5,669 bases of DNA from Myroides sp. (GCA_018384465.1 JAHAYQ010000256.1:1-5669), one strand, 5' to 3'. Positions 1 to 5,669 are shown, numbered from the stretch's first letter. Program-made: numbers and translations. Notes: generated from the sequence alone by a model not told the origin.

Positions 1-2
1 GG

Positions 3-368
3 CTACTTTTTTTGATTGTTTTCTATAATTTTCATCAGTTCGTCTATTTCAGTCTGTGATAATTTTTCTTCTTTCACAAAATAGTTTACTAAATTAGAAA
101 CCGAATTCCCAAAATACTTCTTGATAGAATCTTTCACAAACACCCCGCGATACGCTTCTAAACTGATAATAGGGTAATATTGATGTGATTTGCCATAACT
201 TTTATGCGCCAAAAACCCTTTTTCTTCCAACAAACGAACAATGGTAGAAAGCGTATTGTAATGCGGTTTAGGCTCGGGCATTTCGTCTAAAATATCGTTT
301 ACAAATGCTTTTTTCAATTGCCAAATTACCTGCATTATTTCTTCTTCTTTATTTGTTAGCTTTTCCAT
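3..368 (-). CDS. BlaI/MecI/CopY-family winged-helix transcriptional repressor
   Basis: This 121-residue protein has the normal length for BlaI/MecI/CopY repressors, which act as cytoplasmic dimers on palindromic operators. Residues 1 to about 75 form the winged helix: the N-terminal helix MEKLTNKEEEIMQVIW, the recognition-helix segment HYNTLSTIVRLLEEKGFL (about 36-53), and the wing KSYGKSHQYYP. The C-terminal segment LVNYFVKEEKLSQTEIDELM matches the family's dimerisation region, and in staphylococcal BlaI the sensor-triggered cleavage falls in this part. The ATG at 368 is chosen because the family N-terminus starts there and a good promoter lies just upstream. No Shine-Dalgarno is seen, as is usual in this phylum. 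In Bacteroidota such genes are often followed by an M56 (BlaR1-like) sensor peptidase; that position is beyond the left edge, so it cannot be tested. Family assignment is firm; the signal sensed is unknown and antibiotic resistance should not be assumed. Confidence 0.93.
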   Translation of the reverse strand: MEKLTNKEEEIMQVIWQLKKAFVNDILDEMPEPKPHYNTLSTIVRLLEEKGFLAHKSYGKSHQYYPIISLEAYRGVFVKDSIKKYFGNSVSNLVNYFVKEEKLSQTEIDELMKIIENNQKK

Positions 369-386
369 ATTTAATTATTTATAACA

Positions 387-416
387 CAAATATAAACTAA
401 AGTTTTAGTTATGCAA
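387..416 (-). promoter_or_regulatory. Bacteroidota-type promoter of the BlaI-family gene
   Basis: Read on the minus strand, TATATTTG (plus 387-394) is an exact match to the -7 consensus TAnnTTTG. TTG (plus 414-416) sits exactly 19 bp upstream, which is the usual -33 spacing. The -7 element ends 19 bp before the ATG at 368, so the leader would be only about 10-15 nt. The 19-bp spacer contains the whole of operator palindrome 1, and the -33 box overlaps palindrome 2, so repressor binding would compete directly with RNA polymerase. Confidence 0.72.
395..410. promoter_or_regulatory. Operator palindrome 1 (AACTA-N6-TAGTT)
   Basis: AACTAAAGTTTTAGTT is a perfect 7+2+7 palindrome. It fills the space between the -7 and -33 elements of the repressor promoter. 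The outer ACTA-N6-TAGT layout resembles the dyads described for staphylococcal MecI/BlaI operators (recalled as ACTACATATGTAGT-like), which supports binding by the adjacent repressor. Binding itself is inferred. Confidence 0.7.
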
Positions 417-430
417 CTATAAAATTAGTT
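415..430. promoter_or_regulatory. Operator palindrome 2 (AACTA-N6-TAGTT)
   Basis: AACTATAAAATTAGTT has the same 5+6+5 arrangement as palindrome 1 with both arms intact, and starts exactly 20 bp after it. Its left arm overlaps the -33 box of the repressor promoter (414-416). The N6 centre differs from palindrome 1, so the arms rather than the whole unit are conserved, as expected for protein-binding sites and not for a recent duplication. Confidence 0.68.
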
Positions 431-434
431 TTAT

Positions 435-450
435 GACTAAAAAAATAGTT
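435..450. promoter_or_regulatory. Operator palindrome 3 (GACTA-N6-TAGTT)
   Basis: GACTA-AAAAAA-TAGTT starts exactly 20 bp after palindrome 2, with one outer-base change in the left arm. A decayed fourth unit follows in the same register at 455-470: left arm AAATA, right arm TAGTG, which keeps TAGT. Units repeating every two helical turns would place bound dimers on one face of the DNA. Confidence 0.63.
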
Positions 451-494
451 TTACAAATAATAAAATAGTGTATTTAACTTCTTTAAACTTATTT

Positions 495-502
495 TATATT
501 TG
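495..502 (+). promoter_or_regulatory. Putative -7 element for the large lipoprotein gene
   Basis: TATATTTG matches TAnnTTTG exactly and is identical to the -7 of the divergent repressor gene. At 19-bp spacing the -33 position (473-475) reads TTT instead of TTG, so the upstream element is weak. Transcription would begin near 508-510, giving a leader of about 55 nt before the ATG at 564. The decayed fourth operator unit ends at 470, just upstream of the -33 position. Confidence 0.5.
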
Positions 503-563
503 ATTTTCGAAACGTACCTATTTTAATTAAAAGGCTGTGTTCGGTGGTAATTGCTCTGAAAAT

Positions 564-3500
564 ATGAAAAAGATTGTTGTGAAATTATTGTGTTTTGCTT
601 GGATAGCTATTTTATTTAGTGGATGCGCTACTTATTCTGAGCAAATTGGGAAAAAATTCGTTGATGAAAAACCTACTACTCAGTCCGAAGTGCTGCATGA
701 AATAGTTGCTTTGGGTAATTTCGCTGCAACTGATGAATCTACCGTACAAATAGCTAAAGCGGTTAAAGATTATTTAGAAACTTCGCCCAATAAAACACTT
801 CTTTTTTTAGGTGATTATGGCAATGTACAACAAGCAACCACTTGGATGAACTTAGCGGCAAAATCTAATATCTCTACTGTTTTTTTACCCGGAGATCAAG
901 ATTGGGACAATGGCTTAGGCACTTTATATCATCAAAAAAAACAGATTGATTCGTTAAATGAAAACAGCTCTTATTTGCCCAACGACTATTTACCTATTCA
1001 AGAGCAACAAATTTCTAACGAAATAACTTTAATTGCTATTGACAGTGAATGGTTTATTCAGAATTGGGATGAACATACAGCGATGAATAAGCAAAGTTTT
1101 CTCAAGAAAAGAGAAGATTTTTTCGATGAGTTTGACCGTCTTATCAACAAAAATCAAAATAAAATAACGGTCGTTGCTATGCATCATCCGCTGTTTAGTA
1201 ATGGTGAAAACGGCGGATACTTTTCAGCCAAAGACCATCTTTTCCCTTTTAAAAAAATTCCGTTGCCAGTAGCAGGTACCTTAATCAATTTTTTCAGGAA
1301 AACATCTGGAGCCAATCCGGCAGATACGCAATACAGCCTGTATCAAAAGTTAACTACGCGATTAAAAACAATTACTAAAAATCAGTCACAGGTCGTATTT
1401 TTATCCGCACACGAAAACAATTTACAGTATATAGAAACCGAAGGAATTAAACAAATTGTAAGTGGCGCAGCTACTCAAAAAGATGAAGCCCGCAGTGTAC
1501 AACCAACAAGTTATACGGTTGGGAATTTTGGTTTTGCTTCGCTGAAGGTTTATAAAAATAATACGGTTGATGTGGCGCTACATCAGTTAATTGACAAGGA
1601 GCTTAAAACAACTTTTAGTAAAACTATTATTCAACCAGAATGGTTTAACAATGTATATGGAAATGTTGATCAAGCTTCTGTAAAAACATCCATTTATCCC
1701 GAAAAGAAGGTAAACAAATCTAATACCTACACTTTTTTATTCGGCGAACACTACCGCAAAATATACGGCACCGAAGTAGAAGCTAAAGTTGCCGATTTTA
1801 CTACTTTAAAAGGCGGACTAACTCCGTTGTATTCGTTTGCCGACAATAAATCGCATGCTTTGGTGGCTGAAGACGAGGCTGGCAGACAATATTTATTTCG
1901 TAAATTAGGTAAAAGTTCGCAACAATTTTTACAGTCAGATATTTTCAAAGACACCTACGTAAAAGATCAATTAAAAAACACCTTTTTAGTAAACTTTGCG
2001 GATGATTATTACACAACAATGCATCCTTATGCGCCCTTGGTTTTAAAACATTTATCTAAAAATATAGCTCTTTATCATGCAGATCCGCAATTGGTTTATT
2101 TACCCAAACAAGAAGCTTTGGGAAAGTATAACGAAGCGTATGGCGATGATTTGTTTATGATGGAAGCCCGACCAAATACTTCGCAAAGCAGTTTGGAATC
2201 ATTTGGAAACGGCGAGCGAATCATTAGCACTAAAGAAATGCTATTGTATTTAGAAGGAGGTTCTGGATATAAAGTAGATAGCGAAATGTACTTACGTGCA
2301 CGCTATTTTGATTTTTTAATTGGCGATTGGGATAGAAACCCTAACCAATGGCTTTGGGTTGAAAAAAATATAGAGGGAGTAAAGACTTTTCAACCTATTT
2401 CGAGAGATCATGATCAAGCTTTTGTGAAGATAGACGGCAAATTAATCATGGTTGCCAATAGATTGAATCCTTTAAAACACATACATCATTACCGAATGAA
2501 ATTCCCGAATCCCCGATGGATAACCAAATCGGCTTTTCCATTAGACCGTATATTGCTTCAGCAAACCACAAAAGACGAATGGGAAAAAGTGGCTATAGAA
2601 GTTGTAAACCAACTGAATAATGAGGTGATTGATGAGGCTTTTAAACAACTACCTGCACCGGTTTACGAACAATACACCACAGATATTGTGAATATTCTAA
2701 AAAGCCGTCGTGATCACTTGGTGCCTTTTACAGAAAAATATTATCACACCCTTTTTAAAAACGCTGTTTTTGTAGCTACCAATGCGGTGGATTCGTTACA
2801 CATTGAAACCTTTAAAGACGAAGTAAAAATTAAACATTTTATTCATTTAACAGCTAATGATTCCTTAATAAATAGCTATAAGTATCTGCCTAATACGACC
2901 AAAGAACTATGGGTTTACGGCTTAGACGGAAACGATAAAATTACGGTACAAGGCGATCGATCTAAAATAAAAATTAAATTAATTGGCGGTCGAGATAACG
3001 ATACCTATACGATAGACACAAAAAATAAAGTAAAAGTATTTGATTATCATTCCGAAGAAAATACTTTAAAAAACACAACTAATGCAAAAGTGATTTTGAA
3101 AGATCAATATGCATTGAATCAGTACGATTTTAGAAAAGTACCTCTCAACCTTTTAGCTGTTTTGCCCGACGTAGGTTATAATCGCGACAACGGTGTTTTG
3201 TTAGGTTTAAATGCTATTTATACTGTAAATAAGTTCAATCAAAATCCGTATTCGCAAAAGCATCAGTTTCGTATCAGATACAGTTTTGCAACGTCGGGTG
3301 TGATGGCTGCCTATAACGGTAGTTTCAAAGATTATTCCAACACTGGTTTTTGGGTGGTTGAAGCCTTGGCAACTACCAATAATTTTACGCGAAACTTTTT
3401 TGGAAAAACCAATTTTGAAAAATACGACAAAGAACTCTTTAAAGATAATTATTACAGGGTAAGAACATCAGAATTTGAATTTAAACCTGGATACGAGTGG

Positions 3501-4196
3501 AAGGGGAGAAACGGAAGTTCGTTTTTAATAGGTGCCGCTTACGAATCGGTTAAAATTGAAGAAACGCACAACCGATTGATAGATGAACAGTTGTTAACCG
3601 AATTGTTTGATACCTATAAACGCACCAATTATTTGGGCGGTCGATTAAAATATCAATTTGAAAATTACGATGATACGCAAGAACCTACTATTGGATTTGG
3701 ATTTTCGTTATTGTACGGGAACAGATTTTTTACAGATGATTTAAACAAAAACCATCAGTACATAAAAAGTAAATTGAACTTTGTTGTGCCCTTATCAAAC
3801 AATAAAAAGCTCACTTGGTCATCCACCTATTTATTAGAGACAGTTTTTGGCAATCAATATCATTTTTATCAATCGGCAAGTATCGGTTCAAACAATGGCA
3901 TGCGCGGTTTTAGACAGTATCGATTTATTGGCAATACTGCATTTGTTACCAGTAACGATTTGCGTTATAAAATGAGTCAGATTCAAAATTCGGTTGTTCC
4001 TCTAAGTTACGGCATTTATATAGGATATGATACAGGACGCATTTGGAATACATACGATCCAAATGCCAAATGGCAGCACAGTTATGGAGCCGGTTTATGG
4101 CTTAATACCCTTAACTCACTTACTGCACATGCCGGAATTTTTGGCAGTAAAGAAGAAACTGTTCTGGTTAGCTTTGGATTAGGATTTAAGTTTTAG
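564..4196 (+). CDS. Lipoprotein with degenerate metallophosphoesterase, kinase-like middle region and C-terminal Omp85-like barrel
   Basis: The product has 1210 residues from the ATG at 564. That start is preferred over an in-frame GTG at 537 because it opens directly into a lipoprotein signal peptide (MKKIVVKLLC, lipobox LFSG-C, lipidated Cys21). Residues about 45-345 are a calcineurin-like phosphoesterase domain, recognisable from LFLGD (81-84), PGDQDW (109-114), AMHHPLFSNG (205-214) and SAHENNLQYI (281-290), though several metal ligands are replaced. Residues about 380-725 include YLFRK (443-447), FMMEARP (531-537), FDFLIGDWDRN (582-592) and RDHDQAF (614-620), which resemble an atypical kinase core. 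Residues 786-815 hold RTX-like GLDGNDKIT and GGRDNDTY. From about 855 onward there are alternating beta strands, an RGF motif (1114-1116), DLRY (1132-1135) and a terminal FKF, typical of Omp85/surface-antigen barrels. The protein is probably outer-membrane. Similar phosphoesterase-barrel proteins of about 1200 residues are common in Flavobacteriaceae. Substrate and role are unknown. Confidence 0.85.
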   Translation: MKKIVVKLLCFAWIAILFSGCATYSEQIGKKFVDEKPTTQSEVLHEIVALGNFAATDESTVQIAKAVKDYLETSPNKTLLFLGDYGNVQQATTWMNLAAKSNISTVFLPGDQDWDNGLGTLYHQKKQIDSLNENSSYLPNDYLPIQEQQISNEITLIAIDSEWFIQNWDEHTAMNKQSFLKKREDFFDEFDRLINKNQNKITVVAMHHPLFSNGENGGYFSAKDHLFPFKKIPLPVAGTLINFFRKTSGANPADTQYSLYQKLTTRLKTITKNQSQVVFLSAHENNLQYIETEGIKQIVSGAATQKDEARSVQPTSYTVGNFGFASLKVYKNNTVDVALHQLIDKELKTTFSKTIIQPEWFNNVYGNVDQASVKTSIYPEKKVNKSNTYTFLFGEHYRKIYGTEVEAKVADFTTLKGGLTPLYSFADNKSHALVAEDEAGRQYLFRKLGKSSQQFLQSDIFKDTYVKDQLKNTFLVNFADDYYTTMHPYAPLVLKHLSKNIALYHADPQLVYLPKQEALGKYNEAYGDDLFMMEARPNTSQSSLESFGNGERIISTKEMLLYLEGGSGYKVDSEMYLRARYFDFLIGDWDRNPNQWLWVEKNIEGVKTFQPISRDHDQAFVKIDGKLIMVANRLNPLKHIHHYRMKFPNPRWITKSAFPLDRILLQQTTKDEWEKVAIEVVNQLNNEVIDEAFKQLPAPVYEQYTTDIVNILKSRRDHLVPFTEKYYHTLFKNAVFVATNAVDSLHIETFKDEVKIKHFIHLTANDSLINSYKYLPNTTKELWVYGLDGNDKITVQGDRSKIKIKLIGGRDNDTYTIDTKNKVKVFDYHSEENTLKNTTNAKVILKDQYALNQYDFRKVPLNLLAVLPDVGYNRDNGVLLGLNAIYTVNKFNQNPYSQKHQFRIRYSFATSGVMAAYNGSFKDYSNTGFWVVEALATTNNFTRNFFGKTNFEKYDKELFKDNYYRVRTSEFEFKPGYEWKGRNGSSFLIGAAYESVKIEETHNRLIDEQLLTELFDTYKRTNYLGGRLKYQFENYDDTQEPTIGFGFSLLYGNRFFTDDLNKNHQYIKSKLNFVVPLSNNKKLTWSSTYLLETVFGNQYHFYQSASIGSNNGMRGFRQYRFIGNTAFVTSNDLRYKMSQIQNSVVPLSYGIYIGYDTGRIWNTYDPNAKWQHSYGAGLWLNTLNSLTAHAGIFGSKEETVLVSFGLGFKF

Positions 4197-4203
4197 AATT
4201 AAA

Positions 4204-4229
4204 AAAGACCTGATTTTTTTCAGGTCTTT
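4204..4229. terminator. Shared bidirectional intrinsic terminator
   Basis: A 10-bp stem, AAAGACCTGA (4204-4213) with TCAGGTCTTT (4220-4229), encloses a six-T loop. It begins 8 bp after the stop of the large lipoprotein gene. Read on the minus strand the stem runs into TTTTTTAATT, a good U-tract; read on the plus strand the tail is only TTTAAC, so it should work better for the minus-strand gene. That gene's TAA (plus 4228-4230) overlaps the stem. Confidence 0.82.
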
Positions 4230-4695
4230 AACTAACGTAATATATTTTTTCTGATGATTCTGAATTTCGATCGTTTTTGTTGTCCTTAATAAGTAACATT
4301 TTTACAGGCTCCTCTTTTTCTTTTTGTTGTTTAAGTAATAGTTTTAAAGGCAGTAGTTTTAAGTCGTCCGAACCAAAAGTTAATACCTGTTGTTTACCCT
4401 CGCTGCTAAAAAGCAATTCGCAGTAAGTTAAACGGTTACGTTCAAATTTTTGATTGGCAAAAACAATAGGCATTCCCATTCTAATAGAAGCTTTTTCAAT
4501 AGCAGATAAATCTGTTGCAGTTGATGTTCCTGAAATTGTAAACCAACCAACACTTGACCCTGCGAACTCATTCAAAACAACTCTTTTTGTAAAAACCATG
4601 GGTTCGTTATAAGAAGCTAAAACAACCTCCGTTTTTTGTTGTGCTTGTATATTTAAAGTGAATAATATAAAAGCGCTAAAAAATAATGTTTTCAT
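4228..4695 (-). CDS. Small exported protein of unknown function
   Basis: The product has 155 residues and I do not recognise the family. An in-frame upstream ATG at 4743 would add 16 residues, but the ATG at 4695 is chosen because it opens a clean signal peptide: MKTLFFSAFILFTLNIQAQ, with likely cleavage after IQA. There is no lipobox cysteine, so the mature protein is probably soluble in the periplasm or secreted. The mature part has a mixed alpha/beta look, with one cysteine in LTYCELLF, and a charged C-terminal third (KQQKEKEEPVKM, then KDNKNDRNSESSEK). It converges on the large lipoprotein gene and shares its terminator, so it is not in that operon. A weak promoter-like element sits 23 bp upstream of the chosen start. 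It is probably a real gene, given its export signal and position, but its function cannot be stated. Confidence 0.72.
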   Translation of the reverse strand: MKTLFFSAFILFTLNIQAQQKTEVVLASYNEPMVFTKRVVLNEFAGSSVGWFTISGTSTATDLSAIEKASIRMGMPIVFANQKFERNRLTYCELLFSSEGKQQVLTFGSDDLKLLPLKLLLKQQKEKEEPVKMLLIKDNKNDRNSESSEKIYYVS

Positions 4696-4718
4696 ACGTT
4701 GATATTTCAGGTAAAACG

Positions 4719-4726
4719 CAAAAGAA
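4719..4726 (-). promoter_or_regulatory. Weak -7-like element for the small exported protein
   Basis: On the minus strand this reads TTCTTTTG, one mismatch from TAnnTTTG, 23 bp upstream of the ATG at 4695. No convincing -33 TTG is found at the expected spacing. If real, it lies inside the longer 171-residue reading and therefore supports the start at 4695. Confidence 0.25.
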
Positions 4727-4743
4727 ATTGTTTTATTATTCAT

Positions 4744-5102
4744 TTAAAATTAAAATCTTTAATTATATGGGTTTTAACTTTCACTACATTAGGAAGAAAC
4801 CACAGCCGCACACTTTTGTCTTTGATTAAACATCATAATCCTAAAAATATATGGCATTCAAAATCAAAAAAAACAGTCTTAAAATTTATTTTACTTGGAG
4901 TAATAAAGCAATCAATTAAATTATTAGTAGTTTGAATAAAAATTTAAATAAAACTCGTTCGTAAGTTGAACAAGAAAAATTATGCCTACTATAAAAATCA
5001 TTAAGCGTTTATAACTTTCGTCATAAAAGTTTTTTTATTATGGTTAATAATCTCAATAAAATTACGTTATTTTGCTTTTTAATTTAAAATAAAATATCTA
5101 TT
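4744..5102. other. AT-rich intergenic spacer with possible gene remnants
   Basis: This stretch of about 360 bp holds no convincing intact gene. At 4767-4829 there is a 20-codon plus-strand ORF (MGFNFHYIRKKPQPHTFVFD). In another plus frame, up to the stop at 4933-4935, there is a Lys-rich then hydrophobic stretch, KSKKTVLKFILLGVI, that looks like a single membrane segment. Together they could be the broken ends of a small membrane protein gene, but this is speculative. On the minus strand, 4974-4954 can fold into a 7-bp stem (one G-U pair) followed by a T-rich tract, like a weak terminator, though no minus-strand gene lies upstream of it. The last 40 bases carry the probable promoter and A/T-rich leader of the next gene. 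Confidence 0.45.
5067..5074 (+). promoter_or_regulatory. Probable -7 element for the helical lipoprotein gene
   Basis: TTATTTTG is one mismatch from TAnnTTTG and lies 28 bp upstream of the ATG at 5103. The -33 region has no clear TTG. The leader that follows is nearly all A and T with no Shine-Dalgarno, a pattern common upstream of well-expressed Bacteroidota genes. Confidence 0.38.
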
Positions 5103-5648
5103 ATGAAAAAAATCGTTTTATCATTAGCAGTAATCGGTGGCTTAGTATTCACATCTTGTAAAAAAGACGCTGCTCAAGAAAATTTAGACAATACCTTAGA
5201 TTCTATTGTTGAACAAGCAGAAGATTCTTTAAATGCAGTTGAAGAGCAAGTAGAAAACACTGTTGAATCATTAGAAGCTAAAATTGCAGAAGCACAAGCT
5301 GAATTAGACCAAGCTGTAACAGTAGATGCTAAACAAGCTGCAACTAAAAAATTAAACGAAGCAAAAGCTGCTTTAGCTACTTTAAAAGGTGAAGCAATTT
5401 CTACAGCAGAAGAAGTTAAACAAGAAGCAACTGCTGCTGCAAACAAAGCGGGAGATGCCGTTAAAACATCAACTAATAACGCTGCTAAAAAAGTAGAGGA
5501 AAAAGTTACAGAAGCTAAAGAATCGACACAAGAAATTGTTAATAAAAGTGTAGAAGACGTGAGTAAAACAACTAACAAAGCTTTAAAAGAAAGTTCTTTA
5601 AATAATAAACTAAAAAGCAACAATCAAAAAGTCAACAGTAATAAATAA
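5103..5648 (+). CDS. Ala/Glu/Lys-rich helical (LEA-like) lipoprotein
   Basis: The 181-residue product starts with a clear lipoprotein signal peptide: MKKIVLSLAVIGGLVFTSC, lipobox FTSC, lipidated Cys19. The Lys-Lys-Asp after the cysteine is loosely like the charged surface-export signal described for Bacteroidota lipoproteins, so surface display is possible. The rest is almost entirely Ala, Glu, Lys, Gln, Thr and Val with no aromatic residue and no second cysteine. It predicts as long amphipathic helix or coiled coil (about 28-100) and then LEA-like segments such as AEEVKQEATAAANKAGDAVK and AAKKVEEKVTEAKES. The C-terminus (from about 160) is Asn/Lys/Ser-rich and probably disordered. Codons are strongly biased to GCT/GCA, AAA, GAA and GTA, suggesting high expression. 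No terminator is visible before the window ends. The lipoprotein call is firm. A structural, stress-protective or Lpp-like tethering role is possible but unproven, because low-complexity helices resemble many unrelated proteins. Confidence 0.86.
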   Translation: MKKIVLSLAVIGGLVFTSCKKDAAQENLDNTLDSIVEQAEDSLNAVEEQVENTVESLEAKIAEAQAELDQAVTVDAKQAATKKLNEAKAALATLKGEAISTAEEVKQEATAAANKAGDAVKTSTNNAAKKVEEKVTEAKESTQEIVNKSVEDVSKTTNKALKESSLNNKLKSNNQKVNSNK

Positions 5649-5669
5649 GAAAATTGATAACAATAAAAA

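Noticed and set aside
3..368. Calling the BlaI-family gene a beta-lactam resistance regulator
   Set aside because: No beta-lactamase or penicillin-binding protein gene is visible, and BlaI-family repressors in Bacteroidota often have other roles.
537..563. GTG start adding nine residues to the large lipoprotein
   Set aside because: It would push the signal peptide inward (MFGGNCSEN before MKK), whereas the ATG at 564 gives a textbook lipoprotein signal.
1751..1954. 67-codon minus-strand ORF inside the large gene
   Set aside because: It is antisense to a clearly coding region, has no promoter or recognisable motif, and fits a chance reading.
4696..4743. Upstream ATG extending the small exported protein by 16 residues
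   Set aside because: The extension precedes a complete signal peptide and would contain the only promoter-like element.
4699..4935. 78-codon plus-strand ORF
   Set aside because: It starts antisense to the small exported protein gene region and has no promoter; only its second half is of interest, as a possible relic, so it is not called as a gene.
5013..5031. Hairpin AACTTT/AAAGTT followed by T-run on the plus strand
   Set aside because: The stem is six bp with a single G-C pair, too weak for a terminator, and no plus-strand gene clearly ends before it.
5174..5623. 149-codon minus-strand ORF opposite the helical lipoprotein
   Set aside because: Its Ser/Ala/Leu-rich composition is simply the reverse reading of biased Ala/Glu/Lys codons; the plus strand has the signal peptide and start context.

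Overview
The window looks like chromosomal DNA of a Bacteroidota bacterium, most likely a Flavobacteriaceae member (Flavobacterium/Myroides-like). The support is an AT-rich composition, near absence of Shine-Dalgarno sequences, two exact copies of the Bacteroidota -7 promoter element TAnnTTTG, and protein families typical of the group. No rRNA, tRNA, CRISPR array, insertion sequence or transposase was seen.

Layout: (1) 3-368, minus strand: a complete BlaI/MecI-type winged-helix repressor gene whose downstream partner, if any, lies outside the window. (2) 369-563: a divergent control region. It holds one good minus-strand promoter, a plus-strand -7 element, and three tandem palindromes RACTA-N6-TAGTT repeating at exactly 20 bp, with a decayed fourth in register. 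These are probably the repressor's operators. (3) 564-4196, plus: a 1210-residue lipoprotein with an N-terminal calcineurin-like phosphoesterase domain, a middle region that resembles a Fam20C/HipA-type kinase core, a short RTX-like stretch, and a C-terminal Omp85/surface-antigen-like beta-barrel. The phosphoesterase metal-binding motifs are badly eroded. (4) 4204-4229: a terminator hairpin shared with the convergent gene. (5) 4228-4695, minus: a small exported protein of unknown function. (6) 4744-5102: a gene-poor, very AT-rich spacer with possible remnants of a small protein gene. (7) 5103-5648, plus: a lipoprotein that is almost entirely Ala/Glu/Lys-rich helix, LEA-like.

How the genes may work together: three of the four proteins carry export signals, so the window mainly concerns the cell envelope. 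The operator array lies between the repressor and the large envelope protein. It overlaps the repressor's own promoter and reaches the other gene's promoter region, so the simplest reading is an autoregulated BlaI-type switch that also controls the large protein. This is inferred from site placement only. The most unusual items are the operator array and the multi-domain protein, which joins a probably inactive phosphatase to a possible kinase-like core and a barrel.
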